Positions 8,333 through 16,594 of a stretch of 64,000 nt of DNA are shown in pieces; positions within the stretch are counted from its first letter, which is position 1; each line of letters starts with the position of its first letter. The translations under genes were made by a program, and so were the position numbers. The notes below the pieces were generated by a model. It was not told where the DNA came from. It did no database searches and saw only the letters and a program-made list of their open reading frames with translations. The stretch is from Mycobacterium kyorinense. Lineage in GTDB: Bacteria > Actinomycetota > Actinomycetes > Mycobacteriales > Mycobacteriaceae. The DNA lies in assembly GCF_002101735.1 (NCBI RefSeq), contig NZ_LQPE01000143.1:62001-126000 (forward strand), given 5' to 3'.

Positions 8333-11170
8333 ATGCTCGCCATCCTGTTTGCCCATGCGGTCGCTGCTGCGCTGGCGCCGCTGCTGGTGCGCAAATGGGA
8401 CCGGCTGGCGTTCTACCCGCTCGCGCTGGTGCCGCTCGGGTCGCTGGGTTGGGTGGTACTGCACTGGCCAAGCCGCGCAGACCAGAAGCAGAGCATCACC
8501 TGGGTGCCCGAGCTGTCGATGAACATCGCGCTGCGCTTCGACCCGCTGGCCGCGATCATGAGCGTGCTGGTGCTGGGCATCGGCGCGCTGGTGCTGTTCT
8601 ATTGCGCCGACTACTTCCACCACCGCGACGGGCACACCGAAAACCGGCTGCCCAGCTTCGCCGCCGAACTCGTCGCGTTCTCCGGAACCATGTTCGGCCT
8701 CGTGATCGCCGACAACATGCTGGTGCTCTATGTGTTCTGGGAGCTGACCACCGTGTTGTCGTTCCTGCTGATCGGCCACTACGCCGAGCGGCTGCTCAGC
8801 CGCCGCGCCGCCACCCAGGCGTTGCTGGTGACCACCGCCGGCGGGCTGGCGATGCTTGCCGGGATCGTCATCCTCGGCCACGCCGCCGGCAGTTACCAGC
8901 TCTCCGACGTGCTGGCCGATCCCCCGGGGGGCACCGCCGTCGCCGTCGCGGTGCTGCTGATGCTGGTCGGCGGGCTCAGCAAGTCGGCGATCGTGCCGCT
9001 GCACTTCTGGTTGCCGGGCGCGATGGGCGCCCCGACGCCGGTCAGCGCCTACCTGCATGCCGCCGCCATGGTCAAGGCCGGCGTCTACCTGATCGCGCGG
9101 ATGGCGCCGGGCTTCGCCGACTCGCCCGGCTGGCGCCCCACCGTCGTGATCCTCGGGGTGACCACGATGCTGCTGGCCGGCTGGCGGGCGGTCCGCGAAT
9201 ACGACCTCAAGCTGATCCTGGCGTTCGGCACCGTCAGCCAGCTCGGCTTGATCACCGTGCTGGTCGGGGCCGGCGGCCGCGACCTGATGCTGGCCGGCCT
9301 GGCGGTGCTGTGTGCGCACGCGGTGTTCAAGGCCGCGCTGTTCATGGTCGTCGGCATCGTCGACCACGCCACCGGCACCCGGGATGTGCGCCGGCTGGCC
9401 TGGCTGGGGCAGCGCTGCCCGTCGCTGCTGGTGATTGCCGCCGCGGCGACGGCCAGCATGGCCGCGCTGCCGCCGTTCCTGGGTTTCGTCGCCAAGGAGG
9501 CCGCGTTTGCGACGCTTGCGCACACGCCATACGTGCTGGGCGTGATCGCCGCCGGCTCGGTGTTCACGATGATCTACAGCGTCCGGTTCCTGTGGGGCGC
9601 GTTCGCCCGCAAAGGCCGTCGCGAACCGAGCGCCCCGGTCGCCGGCATGCACCCGCCCACCGCGACCTTCCTGGCCGCACCGGCGATCCTGGCCGCCGCC
9701 GGCCTCGCTTTGGGCCTGACGCCGGCACCGCTCGGCCACGCCCTGGCGGGCTACAGCGGCGGGGACTACCACCTGGCGCTGTGGCACGGCGTCGGCCTGC
9801 CGCTGGCGTTGTCGGCGGGGGTCGCGACGCTGGGCGCCGCCGCGTTCTTCGCGCGGGCCCGGCTGCGTCGCGCCCGGATCGGCTGGATGCCGCTGGGCAA
9901 CGCCGACCGCGCCTACGACGCCGTCGTCCGCGGCCTCGACGTGATCTCGGTGCGGTTGACCGGTGAAACGCAGCGCGGCTCCATCCCGGCCACCCAGTCG
10001 GTGATCCTGTCGACGCTGGTGCTGGTCCCGACGGCGGCGCTGCTGTTCGGCGCCCGGGACCGGCCGCGGTTCGCGCTGTGGGATTCCGCGCTGCAGCCGG
10101 CGCTGGCCGCCCTGCTGGTCGCGGCCGCGCTCGGCGCGACGATGACGCGCAACCGGCTTGCCGCGGTGCTGATGGTCGGGGTCACCGGCTACGCCTGCGG
10201 GGCTATCTTCGCCTTCCACGGCGCGCCCGATCTGGCGCTGACCCAGTTCCTGGTGGAGACCGTGACGCTGGTGATCTTCGTGCTGGTGCTGCGCACACTG
10301 CCGGCCGAAGTCGATCCGGCCGACATCAGGCGCCACCGGCTGCCCCGCGCCGCGCTGGCGCTGGCCGTCGGCGCCGCCGTCACCGTGCTGGCGATGTTCG
10401 CGATCGCCGCCCGGCATGGCACCGCGATCGCGAGCCTGCTGCCCGACGCCGCCTATCTGCGCGGCCACGGCGCCAACACGGTCAATGTGCTGCTGGTCGA
10501 CATCCGGGCGTGGGACACCCTCGGCGAGATCTCGGTGTTGCTGGTGGCGGCGACGGGCGTTGCGTCGCTGGTGTTTCGGCACCGCCGGTTCGGGGCGGCG
10601 CCGCGGATGCCGCGCCCTGGGCAGCCGGACATCGGCAACATTCCCGTCACGCCCTACAGCCCGGCGATCGGCGACACCACCTGGCTGCGCGGCAGCGAAT
10701 ACCGTGACCCCCGCTACCGCTCGCTGGTGATGGAGGTGACCACGCGGATCATCTTCCCGCTGATCATGGTGGTGTCGGTGTACTTCTTCTTCACCGGCCA
10801 CAACACTCCCGGCGGCGGGTTCGCCGGCGGGCTGACCGCCGGGCTGGCGCTGGTGTTGCGCTATTTGGCCGGCGGCCCTTACGAACTCGGTGAGACACTG
10901 CCGCTGGACGCCGGCAAGATCCTGGGCGTCGGGCTGGGCCTGGCCGCGGGCACCGCGGCGACCTCGCTGCTGCTCGGGGCGCCGGCGCTGTCGTCGGCCG
11001 TGCTGGCCGTCGACCTGCCGGTGCTGGGCCACGTCACGTTCGTCACCGCATTGGTCTTCGACCTCGGTGTCTATTTGATCGTGGTCGGTTTGGTGCTCGA
11101 CGTGCTGCGCAGCCTCGGCGTGCGCGTCGGCGAGGACCAGGCCGCGGCTCGCGAGGCGGCCCTCACATGA
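8333..11170 (+). CDS. mrpA: Na+/H+ antiporter subunit A fused to subunit B (MrpAB)
   Basis: A 945-residue polytopic membrane protein. Residues 1 to about 480 are the NuoL/antiporter core with ENRLPSFAAELVAFSGTMFGLVIADNMLVLYVFWELTTVLSFLLIG (the conserved TM5 Glu is in FWELTT) and KSAIVPLHFWLPGAMGAPTPVSAYLHAAAMVKAGVYL. The middle covers the MrpA C-terminal MbhD/MbhE-like region (LTQFLVETVTLVIFVLVLRTLP). The last 150 residues (RSLVMEVTTRIIFPLIMVVSVYFFFTGHNTPGGGFAGGL) are an MrpB domain, so subunits A and B are fused. Mrp complexes exchange Na+ (or K+) for protons and support pH and salt tolerance. The stop overlaps the mrpC ATG. Confidence 0.93.
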   Translation: MLAILFAHAVAAALAPLLVRKWDRLAFYPLALVPLGSLGWVVLHWPSRADQKQSITWVPELSMNIALRFDPLAAIMSVLVLGIGALVLFYCADYFHHRDGHTENRLPSFAAELVAFSGTMFGLVIADNMLVLYVFWELTTVLSFLLIGHYAERLLSRRAATQALLVTTAGGLAMLAGIVILGHAAGSYQLSDVLADPPGGTAVAVAVLLMLVGGLSKSAIVPLHFWLPGAMGAPTPVSAYLHAAAMVKAGVYLIARMAPGFADSPGWRPTVVILGVTTMLLAGWRAVREYDLKLILAFGTVSQLGLITVLVGAGGRDLMLAGLAVLCAHAVFKAALFMVVGIVDHATGTRDVRRLAWLGQRCPSLLVIAAAATASMAALPPFLGFVAKEAAFATLAHTPYVLGVIAAGSVFTMIYSVRFLWGAFARKGRREPSAPVAGMHPPTATFLAAPAILAAAGLALGLTPAPLGHALAGYSGGDYHLALWHGVGLPLALSAGVATLGAAAFFARARLRRARIGWMPLGNADRAYDAVVRGLDVISVRLTGETQRGSIPATQSVILSTLVLVPTAALLFGARDRPRFALWDSALQPALAALLVAAALGATMTRNRLAAVLMVGVTGYACGAIFAFHGAPDLALTQFLVETVTLVIFVLVLRTLPAEVDPADIRRHRLPRAALALAVGAAVTVLAMFAIAARHGTAIASLLPDAAYLRGHGANTVNVLLVDIRAWDTLGEISVLLVAATGVASLVFRHRRFGAAPRMPRPGQPDIGNIPVTPYSPAIGDTTWLRGSEYRDPRYRSLVMEVTTRIIFPLIMVVSVYFFFTGHNTPGGGFAGGLTAGLALVLRYLAGGPYELGETLPLDAGKILGVGLGLAAGTAATSLLLGAPALSSAVLAVDLPVLGHVTFVTALVFDLGVYLIVVGLVLDVLRSLGVRVGEDQAAAREAALT

Positions 11171-11628
11171 TCGTCTACCTGATTCCGCTGCTCGCGATCG
11201 GCGCGCTGGTCAGCTGCGGCGTGTACCTACTGCTTGAACGCACCCTGACCCGAATGCTGTTGGGGCTGTTGCTGATTGGCAATGCGGTCAATCTGCTGAT
11301 CGTCGCCGTCAGCGGTCCGCCGGGCAATCCGCCGGTTCGCGGTGCCGGCACCAGCGGCAAACCCACGGCCGACCCGCTGGCGCAGGCCATGGTGTTGACC
11401 GCGATCGTGATCACGATGGGCGTCGCGGCGTTCGTGCTGGCGCTGGCCTACCGCTCGTACCGGCTGACCGCCGCCGAAGCCGTCGCCAAGGACGCCGAGG
11501 ACACTCGCGTCGCGCAGCTGTCGACCGAGGAGGCCGCCGACGTCGACGCCGACCCCGAGGAGCCGTACCCCGACACCGACGAACCCGACGAGCTCGACGC
11601 GCTGCCCGGCCATCGGGGGTCGCGATGA
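11167..11628 (+). CDS. mrpC: Na+/H+ antiporter subunit C
   Basis: A 153-residue NuoK-like subunit with three membrane segments (IVYLIPLLAIGALVSCGVYLLL, TRMLLGLLLIGNAVNLLIVAVSG, LAQAMVLTAIVITMGVAAFVLALAYR). The motif DPLAQAMVLTAIVI is characteristic of MrpC/MnhC. The C-terminal 45 residues are a very acidic tail (EEAADVDADPEEPYPDTDEPDELDALPG) that extends beyond the usual family length and would face the cytoplasm. Start and stop both overlap neighbours by 4 bp (ATGA), so translation is coupled through mrpA-C-D. Confidence 0.92.
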   Translation: MIVYLIPLLAIGALVSCGVYLLLERTLTRMLLGLLLIGNAVNLLIVAVSGPPGNPPVRGAGTSGKPTADPLAQAMVLTAIVITMGVAAFVLALAYRSYRLTAAEAVAKDAEDTRVAQLSTEEAADVDADPEEPYPDTDEPDELDALPGHRGSR

Positions 11629-13208
11629 GCCTTGCCGCGACGCTGATCCCGCTGCCGGTGCTGGTGCCCATGCTCGGCGCCGCGGCCACCCTGGTCGCCG
11701 GCCGGCGACCGCGGCTGCAGCGCCTGATCACCTGGGCGGCGCTGGCGACGATCGTGCTGGTCGGCATCGCGTTGCTGTTCCTGACCGACCGCGACGGCAC
11801 CCTGGCCCTGCACGTCGGCGGTTGGGGCCCAACGCCTTTGGGGCCGCTGGGCATCACACTGGTGGTCGACCGGCTCTCCGCGCTGATGCTGGTGGTGTCG
11901 TCGGTCGTGTTGTTGACCGTGGTGGTGTACGCGATCGGTCAGGGTATCCGCGACGGCGACGACCGCCAGCCGGTGTCGATCTTCCTGCCGACTTATCTCG
12001 CCCTGGCCGCCGGGGTGTGCATGGCGTTTCTGGCCGGCGACCTGTTCAACCTGTTCGTCGGGTTCGAGGTACTGCTGTCGGCCAGTTTCGTGTTGTTGAC
12101 GATCGGCGGCAGCCCTGCCCGCGTGCGCGCCGGCATCGGCTACGTGATGGTGTCGCTGCTGTCGTCGCTGATCTTTTTGTTCGGTATCGCGTTGGTCTAC
12201 GCCGCGACGGGCACCTTGAACATGGCCGAGCTGGCCGTGCGCATCGGCACCGTCAGCCCGGGCGTCCGCAGCGCGATGTTCGCGGTGCTGCTGGTCGCGT
12301 TCGGCATCAAGGCCGCGGTGTTCCCGTTGTCGGCGTGGCTGCCCGACTCCTACCCCACCGCGCCCGCGCCCGTCACCGCGGTGTTCGCCGGCATCCTGAC
12401 AAAGGTCGGCATCTACGCGATCATCCGGGCGCATTCGCTGCTGTTCCCCGACGCCGGGCTGAATCACCTGCTGCTGGTGGCCGCGCTGCTGACCATGCTG
12501 ATCGGCATCCTCGGCGCCATCGCGCAAAGCGACATCAAGCGGCTGCTGTCCTTCACGCTGGTCAGCCACATCGGCTACATGGTGTTCGGGGTGGCGCTGT
12601 CCACTCAGGCCGGCATGGCCGGGGCCATCTACTACGTGGCGCACCACATCGTCGTGCAGACCACGCTGTTTTTGGCGACGGGTCTGATCGAACGGCAGGG
12701 CGGCGCGTCGAGCCTGCAGCGGCTCGGTGGGCTGGCGGCAAACCCGTTGCTGGCGTTCGTGTTTCTGCTGCCCGCGCTGAATCTCGGTGGGATTCCGCCA
12801 TTTTCGGGGTTCATCGGCAAGGTGGCGCTGCTTCGGGCGGGCACGGCCGACGGGTCGGTGCTGGCCTGGCTGCTGGTGGCCGGCGGAATCGTGACAAGCC
12901 TGCTGACGCTGTATGTGGTTGCGCGGGTGTGGTCCAAGGCGTTTTGGCGGCCCCGCGTCGACGCGCCCGACGGGGACCTGGTGGCGGCCCGGACGGCGGC
13001 GCTGCTGGAGGAAGTCGAGGATGTTGCGTTCGACGACCGCGACGACGTCGGCCACATGCCGATCGGAATGGTCGCGCCGACACTGGCGCTCATCGCCGTC
13101 GGGCTGGGTTTGACGGTGTTGGCCGGGCCGATCTTCGCCTACAGTGACCGAGCCGCTGCCGAGGTGCTCGACCGCGGCAACTACATCTCGGCGGTGTTGT
13201 CCAAATGA
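11625..13208 (+). CDS. mrpD: Na+/H+ antiporter subunit D
   Basis: A 527-residue NuoM/NuoN-like antiporter subunit. Landmarks are FLAGDLFNLFVGFEVLLSASFVLLTIGG (containing the TM5 Glu), GIKAAVFPLSAWLPDSYPTAPAPVTAVFAGILTKVGIYAIIR and SDIKRLLSFTLVSHIGYMVFGVAL. Together these give the proton-pathway lysine and histidine residues expected of the family. About 14 membrane helices are predicted by eye. An acidic loop (ALLEEVEDVAFDDRDDVGH) interrupts the last helices. It sits between mrpC and mrpE with 4-bp overlaps on both sides. Confidence 0.93.
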   Translation: MSLAATLIPLPVLVPMLGAAATLVAGRRPRLQRLITWAALATIVLVGIALLFLTDRDGTLALHVGGWGPTPLGPLGITLVVDRLSALMLVVSSVVLLTVVVYAIGQGIRDGDDRQPVSIFLPTYLALAAGVCMAFLAGDLFNLFVGFEVLLSASFVLLTIGGSPARVRAGIGYVMVSLLSSLIFLFGIALVYAATGTLNMAELAVRIGTVSPGVRSAMFAVLLVAFGIKAAVFPLSAWLPDSYPTAPAPVTAVFAGILTKVGIYAIIRAHSLLFPDAGLNHLLLVAALLTMLIGILGAIAQSDIKRLLSFTLVSHIGYMVFGVALSTQAGMAGAIYYVAHHIVVQTTLFLATGLIERQGGASSLQRLGGLAANPLLAFVFLLPALNLGGIPPFSGFIGKVALLRAGTADGSVLAWLLVAGGIVTSLLTLYVVARVWSKAFWRPRVDAPDGDLVAARTAALLEEVEDVAFDDRDDVGHMPIGMVAPTLALIAVGLGLTVLAGPIFAYSDRAAAEVLDRGNYISAVLSK

Positions 13209-13732
13209 GGGCCACGCTGCTGCGGATCGCCATTCTGATTGCACTGACCGGCGTGTGGGTGTTGTTGTGGGGCAACTACTCTGCGGCCAACGCGGTCAGC
13301 GGGATGGCGGTCGCGCTCACGATCACGCTGCTGCTGCCGATGCCGCCGGTGCCGGTCCAGGGCCGGGTGCATCCGCTGTCGGTGCTGCGGCTGGTCGTGC
13401 GGGTCGCGTGGTATCTGGTGGTGTCCAGCGTCCAGGTCGCCTGGCTGGCGGTCAAACCCGGTCCGCCGCCGCCGTCGGGGGTGCTGCGGGCGCAGGTGTC
13501 GATCAAGTCCGATCTCGTATTGGTCTTCGCGGTCAACATCTTGACGATGATCCCGGGCTCGATCGTGCTGGAGATCGATCAGCTGCGCCGAGTGTTGTAC
13601 TGCCACGTGATCGACGTCGGCTCGGCCCGTGCCGTCGACCGCTTCTATCGCCAGGTCGCCGAGGTGGAGCGGCTGGTGGTGGCCGCCTATGAGCGCGACG
13701 AGGATTGGCAGCCTGTCGAGGAGGTCGCATGA
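13205..13732 (+). CDS. mrpE: Na+/H+ antiporter subunit E
   Basis: A 175-residue MnhE/MrpE protein. Two N-terminal helices (ILIALTGVWVLLWGNYSAANAVSGMAVALTITLLLP) are followed by a cytoplasmic domain with SVLRLVVRVAWYLVVSSVQVAWLAVKPG, FAVNILTMIPGSIVLEID and LYCHVIDVGSARAVDRFYRQVAEVERLVVAAYE. The family is required for assembly or activity of the Mrp complex. ATGA overlaps at both ends tie it to mrpD and mrpF. Confidence 0.92.
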   Translation: MRATLLRIAILIALTGVWVLLWGNYSAANAVSGMAVALTITLLLPMPPVPVQGRVHPLSVLRLVVRVAWYLVVSSVQVAWLAVKPGPPPPSGVLRAQVSIKSDLVLVFAVNILTMIPGSIVLEIDQLRRVLYCHVIDVGSARAVDRFYRQVAEVERLVVAAYERDEDWQPVEEVA

Positions 13733-13992
13733 CCGTCTGGTTGATCGCCGGCGTGCTGCTGGGCGCCGCCGCGGCCATCACGATGTTCCGGCTGCTGGCC
13801 GGGCCGAGCACGCTGGATCGACTGGTGGCGGTGGACACGCTGATCGCCGTGACGATGTGCGCCATCGGTACTTGGGCCGCAGCCAGTTTGGACAGCACCG
13901 TGACCTACAGCCTGGCGGCGCTGGCGCTGATCAGCTTCGTCGGCTCGGTCAGCGTGGCCCGCTTCCGAGTCCCCGACCGGGACCGCCGATGA
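13729..13992 (+). CDS. mrpF: Na+/H+ antiporter subunit F
   Basis: An 87-residue protein with three hydrophobic segments; the motif GAAAAITMFRLLAGPSTLDRLVAVDTLIAVTMCAIGTW contains the GP(S/T)xxDRxxAxD signature of MrpF/MnhF, including the conserved aspartate. The start ATG at 13729 overlaps the mrpE stop; an upstream start at 13705 would only add residues inside mrpE. Confidence 0.92.
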   Translation: MTVWLIAGVLLGAAAAITMFRLLAGPSTLDRLVAVDTLIAVTMCAIGTWAAASLDSTVTYSLAALALISFVGSVSVARFRVPDRDRR

Positions 13993-14327
13993 CCCCGCTC
14001 GACGTCGTCTCCGGTGCGCTGGTGCTGAGCGGCTCGGTGCTGGCGCTGACCGCCGCGATCGGTGTGGTCCGCTTCGGCGACACCCTCTCGCGGATGCACT
14101 CGGCGACCAAGCCGCAGGTGCTGGGTCTGCTGCTGGTGCTGGCGGGCGCCGCGATCCGGCTGCGCGGCAATTACGACGTCGGAATGCTGGTGCTGACCGG
14201 TGCGTTCACAGTGATCACCGCCCCGGTGGTCGCACACCGGGTCGGGCAATTGGCGTACCGCGAACAAAACATTCGCGGATCCCTGACGGTCGACGAGATG
14301 GATAGTGGCGATGACGAGAACGGATGA
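13989..14327 (+). CDS. mrpG: Na+/H+ antiporter subunit G
   Basis: A 112-residue MnhG/MrpG subunit with three membrane segments; GVVRFGDTLSRMHSATKPQVLGLLLVLAGAAI is the family signature. The start ATG at 13989 overlaps the mrpF stop by 4 bp. It completes a full A(B)-C-D-E-F-G antiporter set. The last 17 bp overlap the likely start of the methyltransferase gene, which is therefore probably read from the same transcript. Confidence 0.92.
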   Translation: MTPLDVVSGALVLSGSVLALTAAIGVVRFGDTLSRMHSATKPQVLGLLLVLAGAAIRLRGNYDVGMLVLTGAFTVITAPVVAHRVGQLAYREQNIRGSLTVDEMDSGDDENG

Positions 14328-15198
14328 CGACAGCTGGGACATCACCGAGAGCGTCGGCGCGACGGCGCTAGGCGTGGCACTGGCACGGGCCCGCGAGAAC
14401 GACTGCGACTGCCCGCTGTTCACCGACCGCTACGCGCAGTGCTTCGTCGACGCCGCCGTCGAGCGAGGCTGGCGCCCACCGACTTCCGGGCCGATGGCAG
14501 AGCGGCTGCGGGTCATCGGCGGCTATGCGGCGGCGCGCACCAAGTGGTTCGACGAACAGTTCATCGCCGCCGGCGCCAACGGGATCGAGCAGGCGGTCAT
14601 CCTGGCCGCCGGTCTGGACGCCCGAGCCTGGCGGCTGCCGTGGGTGCACGGCACCATCGTCTTCGAGATCGACCAGCCCAAGGTGCTGGAGTTCAAGGCC
14701 GAAACCCTGGCCGCGCATGGCGCCCGGCCGGCGGCCGACTATCGCGCCGTCCCCGTCGATCTACGGCAGGATTGGCCAAAGGCTTTGCGCGATACCGGCT
14801 TTGACACCTCCGCGCCAACAGTGTGGTCAGCCGAAGGCCTGATGCCCTACTTGCCGCCGGCCGGCCAGGACCTGCTGTTCGAGCGGATCGCGAAGCTCAG
14901 CGCACCGGGCAGTCGGGTGGCGGTCGAGGCGTTCAGCCCGCGATTCTTCGAGCCCGAGTACTTAGAAGCCCGCGCCCAGCAGTGGCGCCGCATGCGGGAG
15001 AGCGGCGAGCAGACCCCCGAAAAACTCTGGTACGTCGAAGAACGCACCGACCTCGAACAGTGGCTGACCGAACGCGGCTGGGAGGTCACCGTGATCGAGG
15101 CGCTGGATCTGATGCGGCGCTATGGACGATCACCGGCCGCCGGCGCCGAAGCGACCATCCCCCGCAGCGTGTTCATCGAAGGCCGGCTACCGAGCTAG
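14311..15198 (+). CDS. SAM-dependent methyltransferase, TIGR00027 type
   Basis: A 295-residue class I methyltransferase of the leucine-carboxyl-methyltransferase-like family that is heavily expanded in mycobacteria. The N-terminus TRTDDDSWDITESVGATALGVALARA is the family signature. The SAM site is QAVILAAGLDARAWRL and VFEIDQPKVLEFK, and VWSAEGLMPYLP follows. The ATG at 14311 gives this standard N-terminus; a GTG at 14305 is also possible. The start lies inside the end of mrpG (17-bp overlap). The substrate is unknown for the family, though some members act on cell-wall lipids or glycans. Confidence 0.9.
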   Translation: MTRTDDDSWDITESVGATALGVALARARENDCDCPLFTDRYAQCFVDAAVERGWRPPTSGPMAERLRVIGGYAAARTKWFDEQFIAAGANGIEQAVILAAGLDARAWRLPWVHGTIVFEIDQPKVLEFKAETLAAHGARPAADYRAVPVDLRQDWPKALRDTGFDTSAPTVWSAEGLMPYLPPAGQDLLFERIAKLSAPGSRVAVEAFSPRFFEPEYLEARAQQWRRMRESGEQTPEKLWYVEERTDLEQWLTERGWEVTVIEALDLMRRYGRSPAAGAEATIPRSVFIEGRLPS

Positions 15199-15252
15199 AC
15201 ACGCCCGAAAATTCGGGTGCGTGGCGGGGCGGCCGCCGGGTACGTTCGGCTG

Positions 15253-16482
15253 ATGCTCACCGTGCCACAACGGCTTACGGGAGCACGGCGGTTGTTCATC
15301 GTGTCGACGACGGTCGCGATGGTCAACCACGGCCTGTGGGTCCCGTTGGTCTTCCTGTTCTTCACGCTCGGCCGCGGCCTGCCGCTCACCGGGGCCGGAG
15401 TTGCCGCGACTGTGGGCAATACCGGCGCGCTGTTCGTCGGGGCCGTCGTGTCCGGGCGGGTTCTGGACCGGCTGGGGCCGTTCCGGGCGATGACGCTGTC
15501 GGGTGTTCTGGCCGCCGGTGCCTTCTTGGGCTTCCTGGTCACCACTACCCTCGTGGCGGCCGCACTGTTCTGCTTCGCCGCCTCCATGGCCGCCAACATG
15601 TTCTTCACCAGCGACCCCGAGGCGGTTCGTCGGCTGACGGCCGAGGGGCACGACCGCACCCAGATGTTCGCGGCGCTGACCTCGGTGCGAGTACTGGGCT
15701 TCGGCATCGGTGCGCTGGGCGCGACGTTGGGTTTGGTTCTCGACGGCGGGTCCGGTCGGTTCTGGTCGGTCCTTGTCGGGCTGATCGCCGCGGGCGAGGC
15801 GCTGACCGCGATGCTGTATTGGCGGTTGCGCTGGGTCGACGACGACGCCGGTCCCGACGAGCCGCAAGAATGGCAGCCGCCGCGGTACCGCGACGTCGTG
15901 CGGCAGGGCGGATTCATGGCGTTCGTTGCGGGCGTCTTCGTCATTGCGCTGACCACGATCGGGATGGACACCGCGCTGCCGCTGTTCATGCTGTCGGTGG
16001 GGCTGCCGAAGTGGTCGACGACGGTGGCGTACGTGGCCATCTGCGTGGCGGTGGCGGCGTCGGCGCGGCTGGTGTCGTGGATCGGCCGGCGAGTGGCACA
16101 CCTGCGGATCCTGTCGTGGTCCACGGCGTTATGTGCGCTCAGTTTCTTGGTCGTGGACAGTCTGGTCGCGGTCCAAAACGCCGGGGCCGCAGCGTTGTTC
16201 GCGGTGCTGGCCGTCGGGCTGATCCTGTTCAGCGTGTCCGATGCGGCCTGTAACACTCTCGGCGCCAACATCATGCTGACGTTTGCGCCGGAGGAGTCGT
16301 CCGGGCGACACGGCTCGCTGCTGCAGACGGCGTGGGCGGCCGCTACCGCCGTCGCGCCCGGCATGTACGCCGCGCTGTTCAGCGCCGGCCGGATCCTGCC
16401 GTGGCTGGTCAGTTCGGCGTTGTTGGCCGTCGCCGCAACGGTATTCGGCGCGGTGCACCGGGCCCCCGGGCGGGCGGCTTAG
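15253..16482 (+). CDS. MFS transporter
   Basis: A 409-residue major facilitator protein with about 12 hydrophobic helices. The first cytoplasmic loop has GAVVSGRVLDRLGPFRAMTLSG, a form of the MFS motif A (GxxxDRxG), and the second half repeats the pattern at SARLVSWIGRRVAHLRILSW. The ATG at 15253 is preferred; an upstream start at 15217 gives a non-conserved 12-residue extension. A long linker (WVDDDAGPDEPQEWQPPRYRDVV) separates the two bundles. Transport direction and substrate are unknown. No regulator is adjacent. Confidence 0.82.
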   Translation: MLTVPQRLTGARRLFIVSTTVAMVNHGLWVPLVFLFFTLGRGLPLTGAGVAATVGNTGALFVGAVVSGRVLDRLGPFRAMTLSGVLAAGAFLGFLVTTTLVAAALFCFAASMAANMFFTSDPEAVRRLTAEGHDRTQMFAALTSVRVLGFGIGALGATLGLVLDGGSGRFWSVLVGLIAAGEALTAMLYWRLRWVDDDAGPDEPQEWQPPRYRDVVRQGGFMAFVAGVFVIALTTIGMDTALPLFMLSVGLPKWSTTVAYVAICVAVAASARLVSWIGRRVAHLRILSWSTALCALSFLVVDSLVAVQNAGAAALFAVLAVGLILFSVSDAACNTLGANIMLTFAPEESSGRHGSLLQTAWAAATAVAPGMYAALFSAGRILPWLVSSALLAVAATVFGAVHRAPGRAA

Positions 16483-16506
16483 TCGGGGCGGCGGCCTGTC
16501 GCCAGG

Positions 16507-16534
16507 TTGTGCACAGTTCGGCGTTTATCCACAG
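16507..16534 (+). promoter_or_regulatory. paired DnaA-box-like motif upstream of DUF222 gene
   Basis: Two related 10-mers, TTGTGCACAG and TTATCCACAG, begin 18 bp apart with TTCGGCGT between them. The second contains the DnaA-box core TTATCCACA; the first differs from it at two positions. The element ends exactly 50 bp before the ATG at 16585. The same arrangement, with 21 of 28 bases identical without gaps, lies exactly 50 bp upstream of the other DUF222-HNH gene (59023-59050, minus strand). It is thus a conserved part of the upstream region of this gene family; whether DnaA or something else binds it is unknown. Confidence 0.55.
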
Positions 16535-16578
16535 CGGGGCTTGTCGCGGGTATCAATGTCAGACCGCGCCGATATGAT

Positions 16579-16594
16579 TCGAACATGCGTTCGG
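16579..16594 (+). promoter_or_regulatory. SOS (LexA) box overlapping DUF222 start codon
   Basis: TCGAAC-ATGC-GTTCGG matches the mycobacterial LexA consensus TCGAAC-N4-GTTCGA at 11 of 12 arm positions. The ATG start codon at 16585 is the first three bases of its spacer, so LexA bound here would sit over the start. DUF222/13E12 genes are known members of the mycobacterial SOS regulon. Confidence 0.65.

Noticed and set aside
8018..11032. A 1004-residue open frame on the minus strand opposite mrpA.
   Set aside because: It is a high-G+C shadow: low-complexity Gln/Arg/His/Gly composition, no domain, and the plus strand encodes a clear MrpAB.
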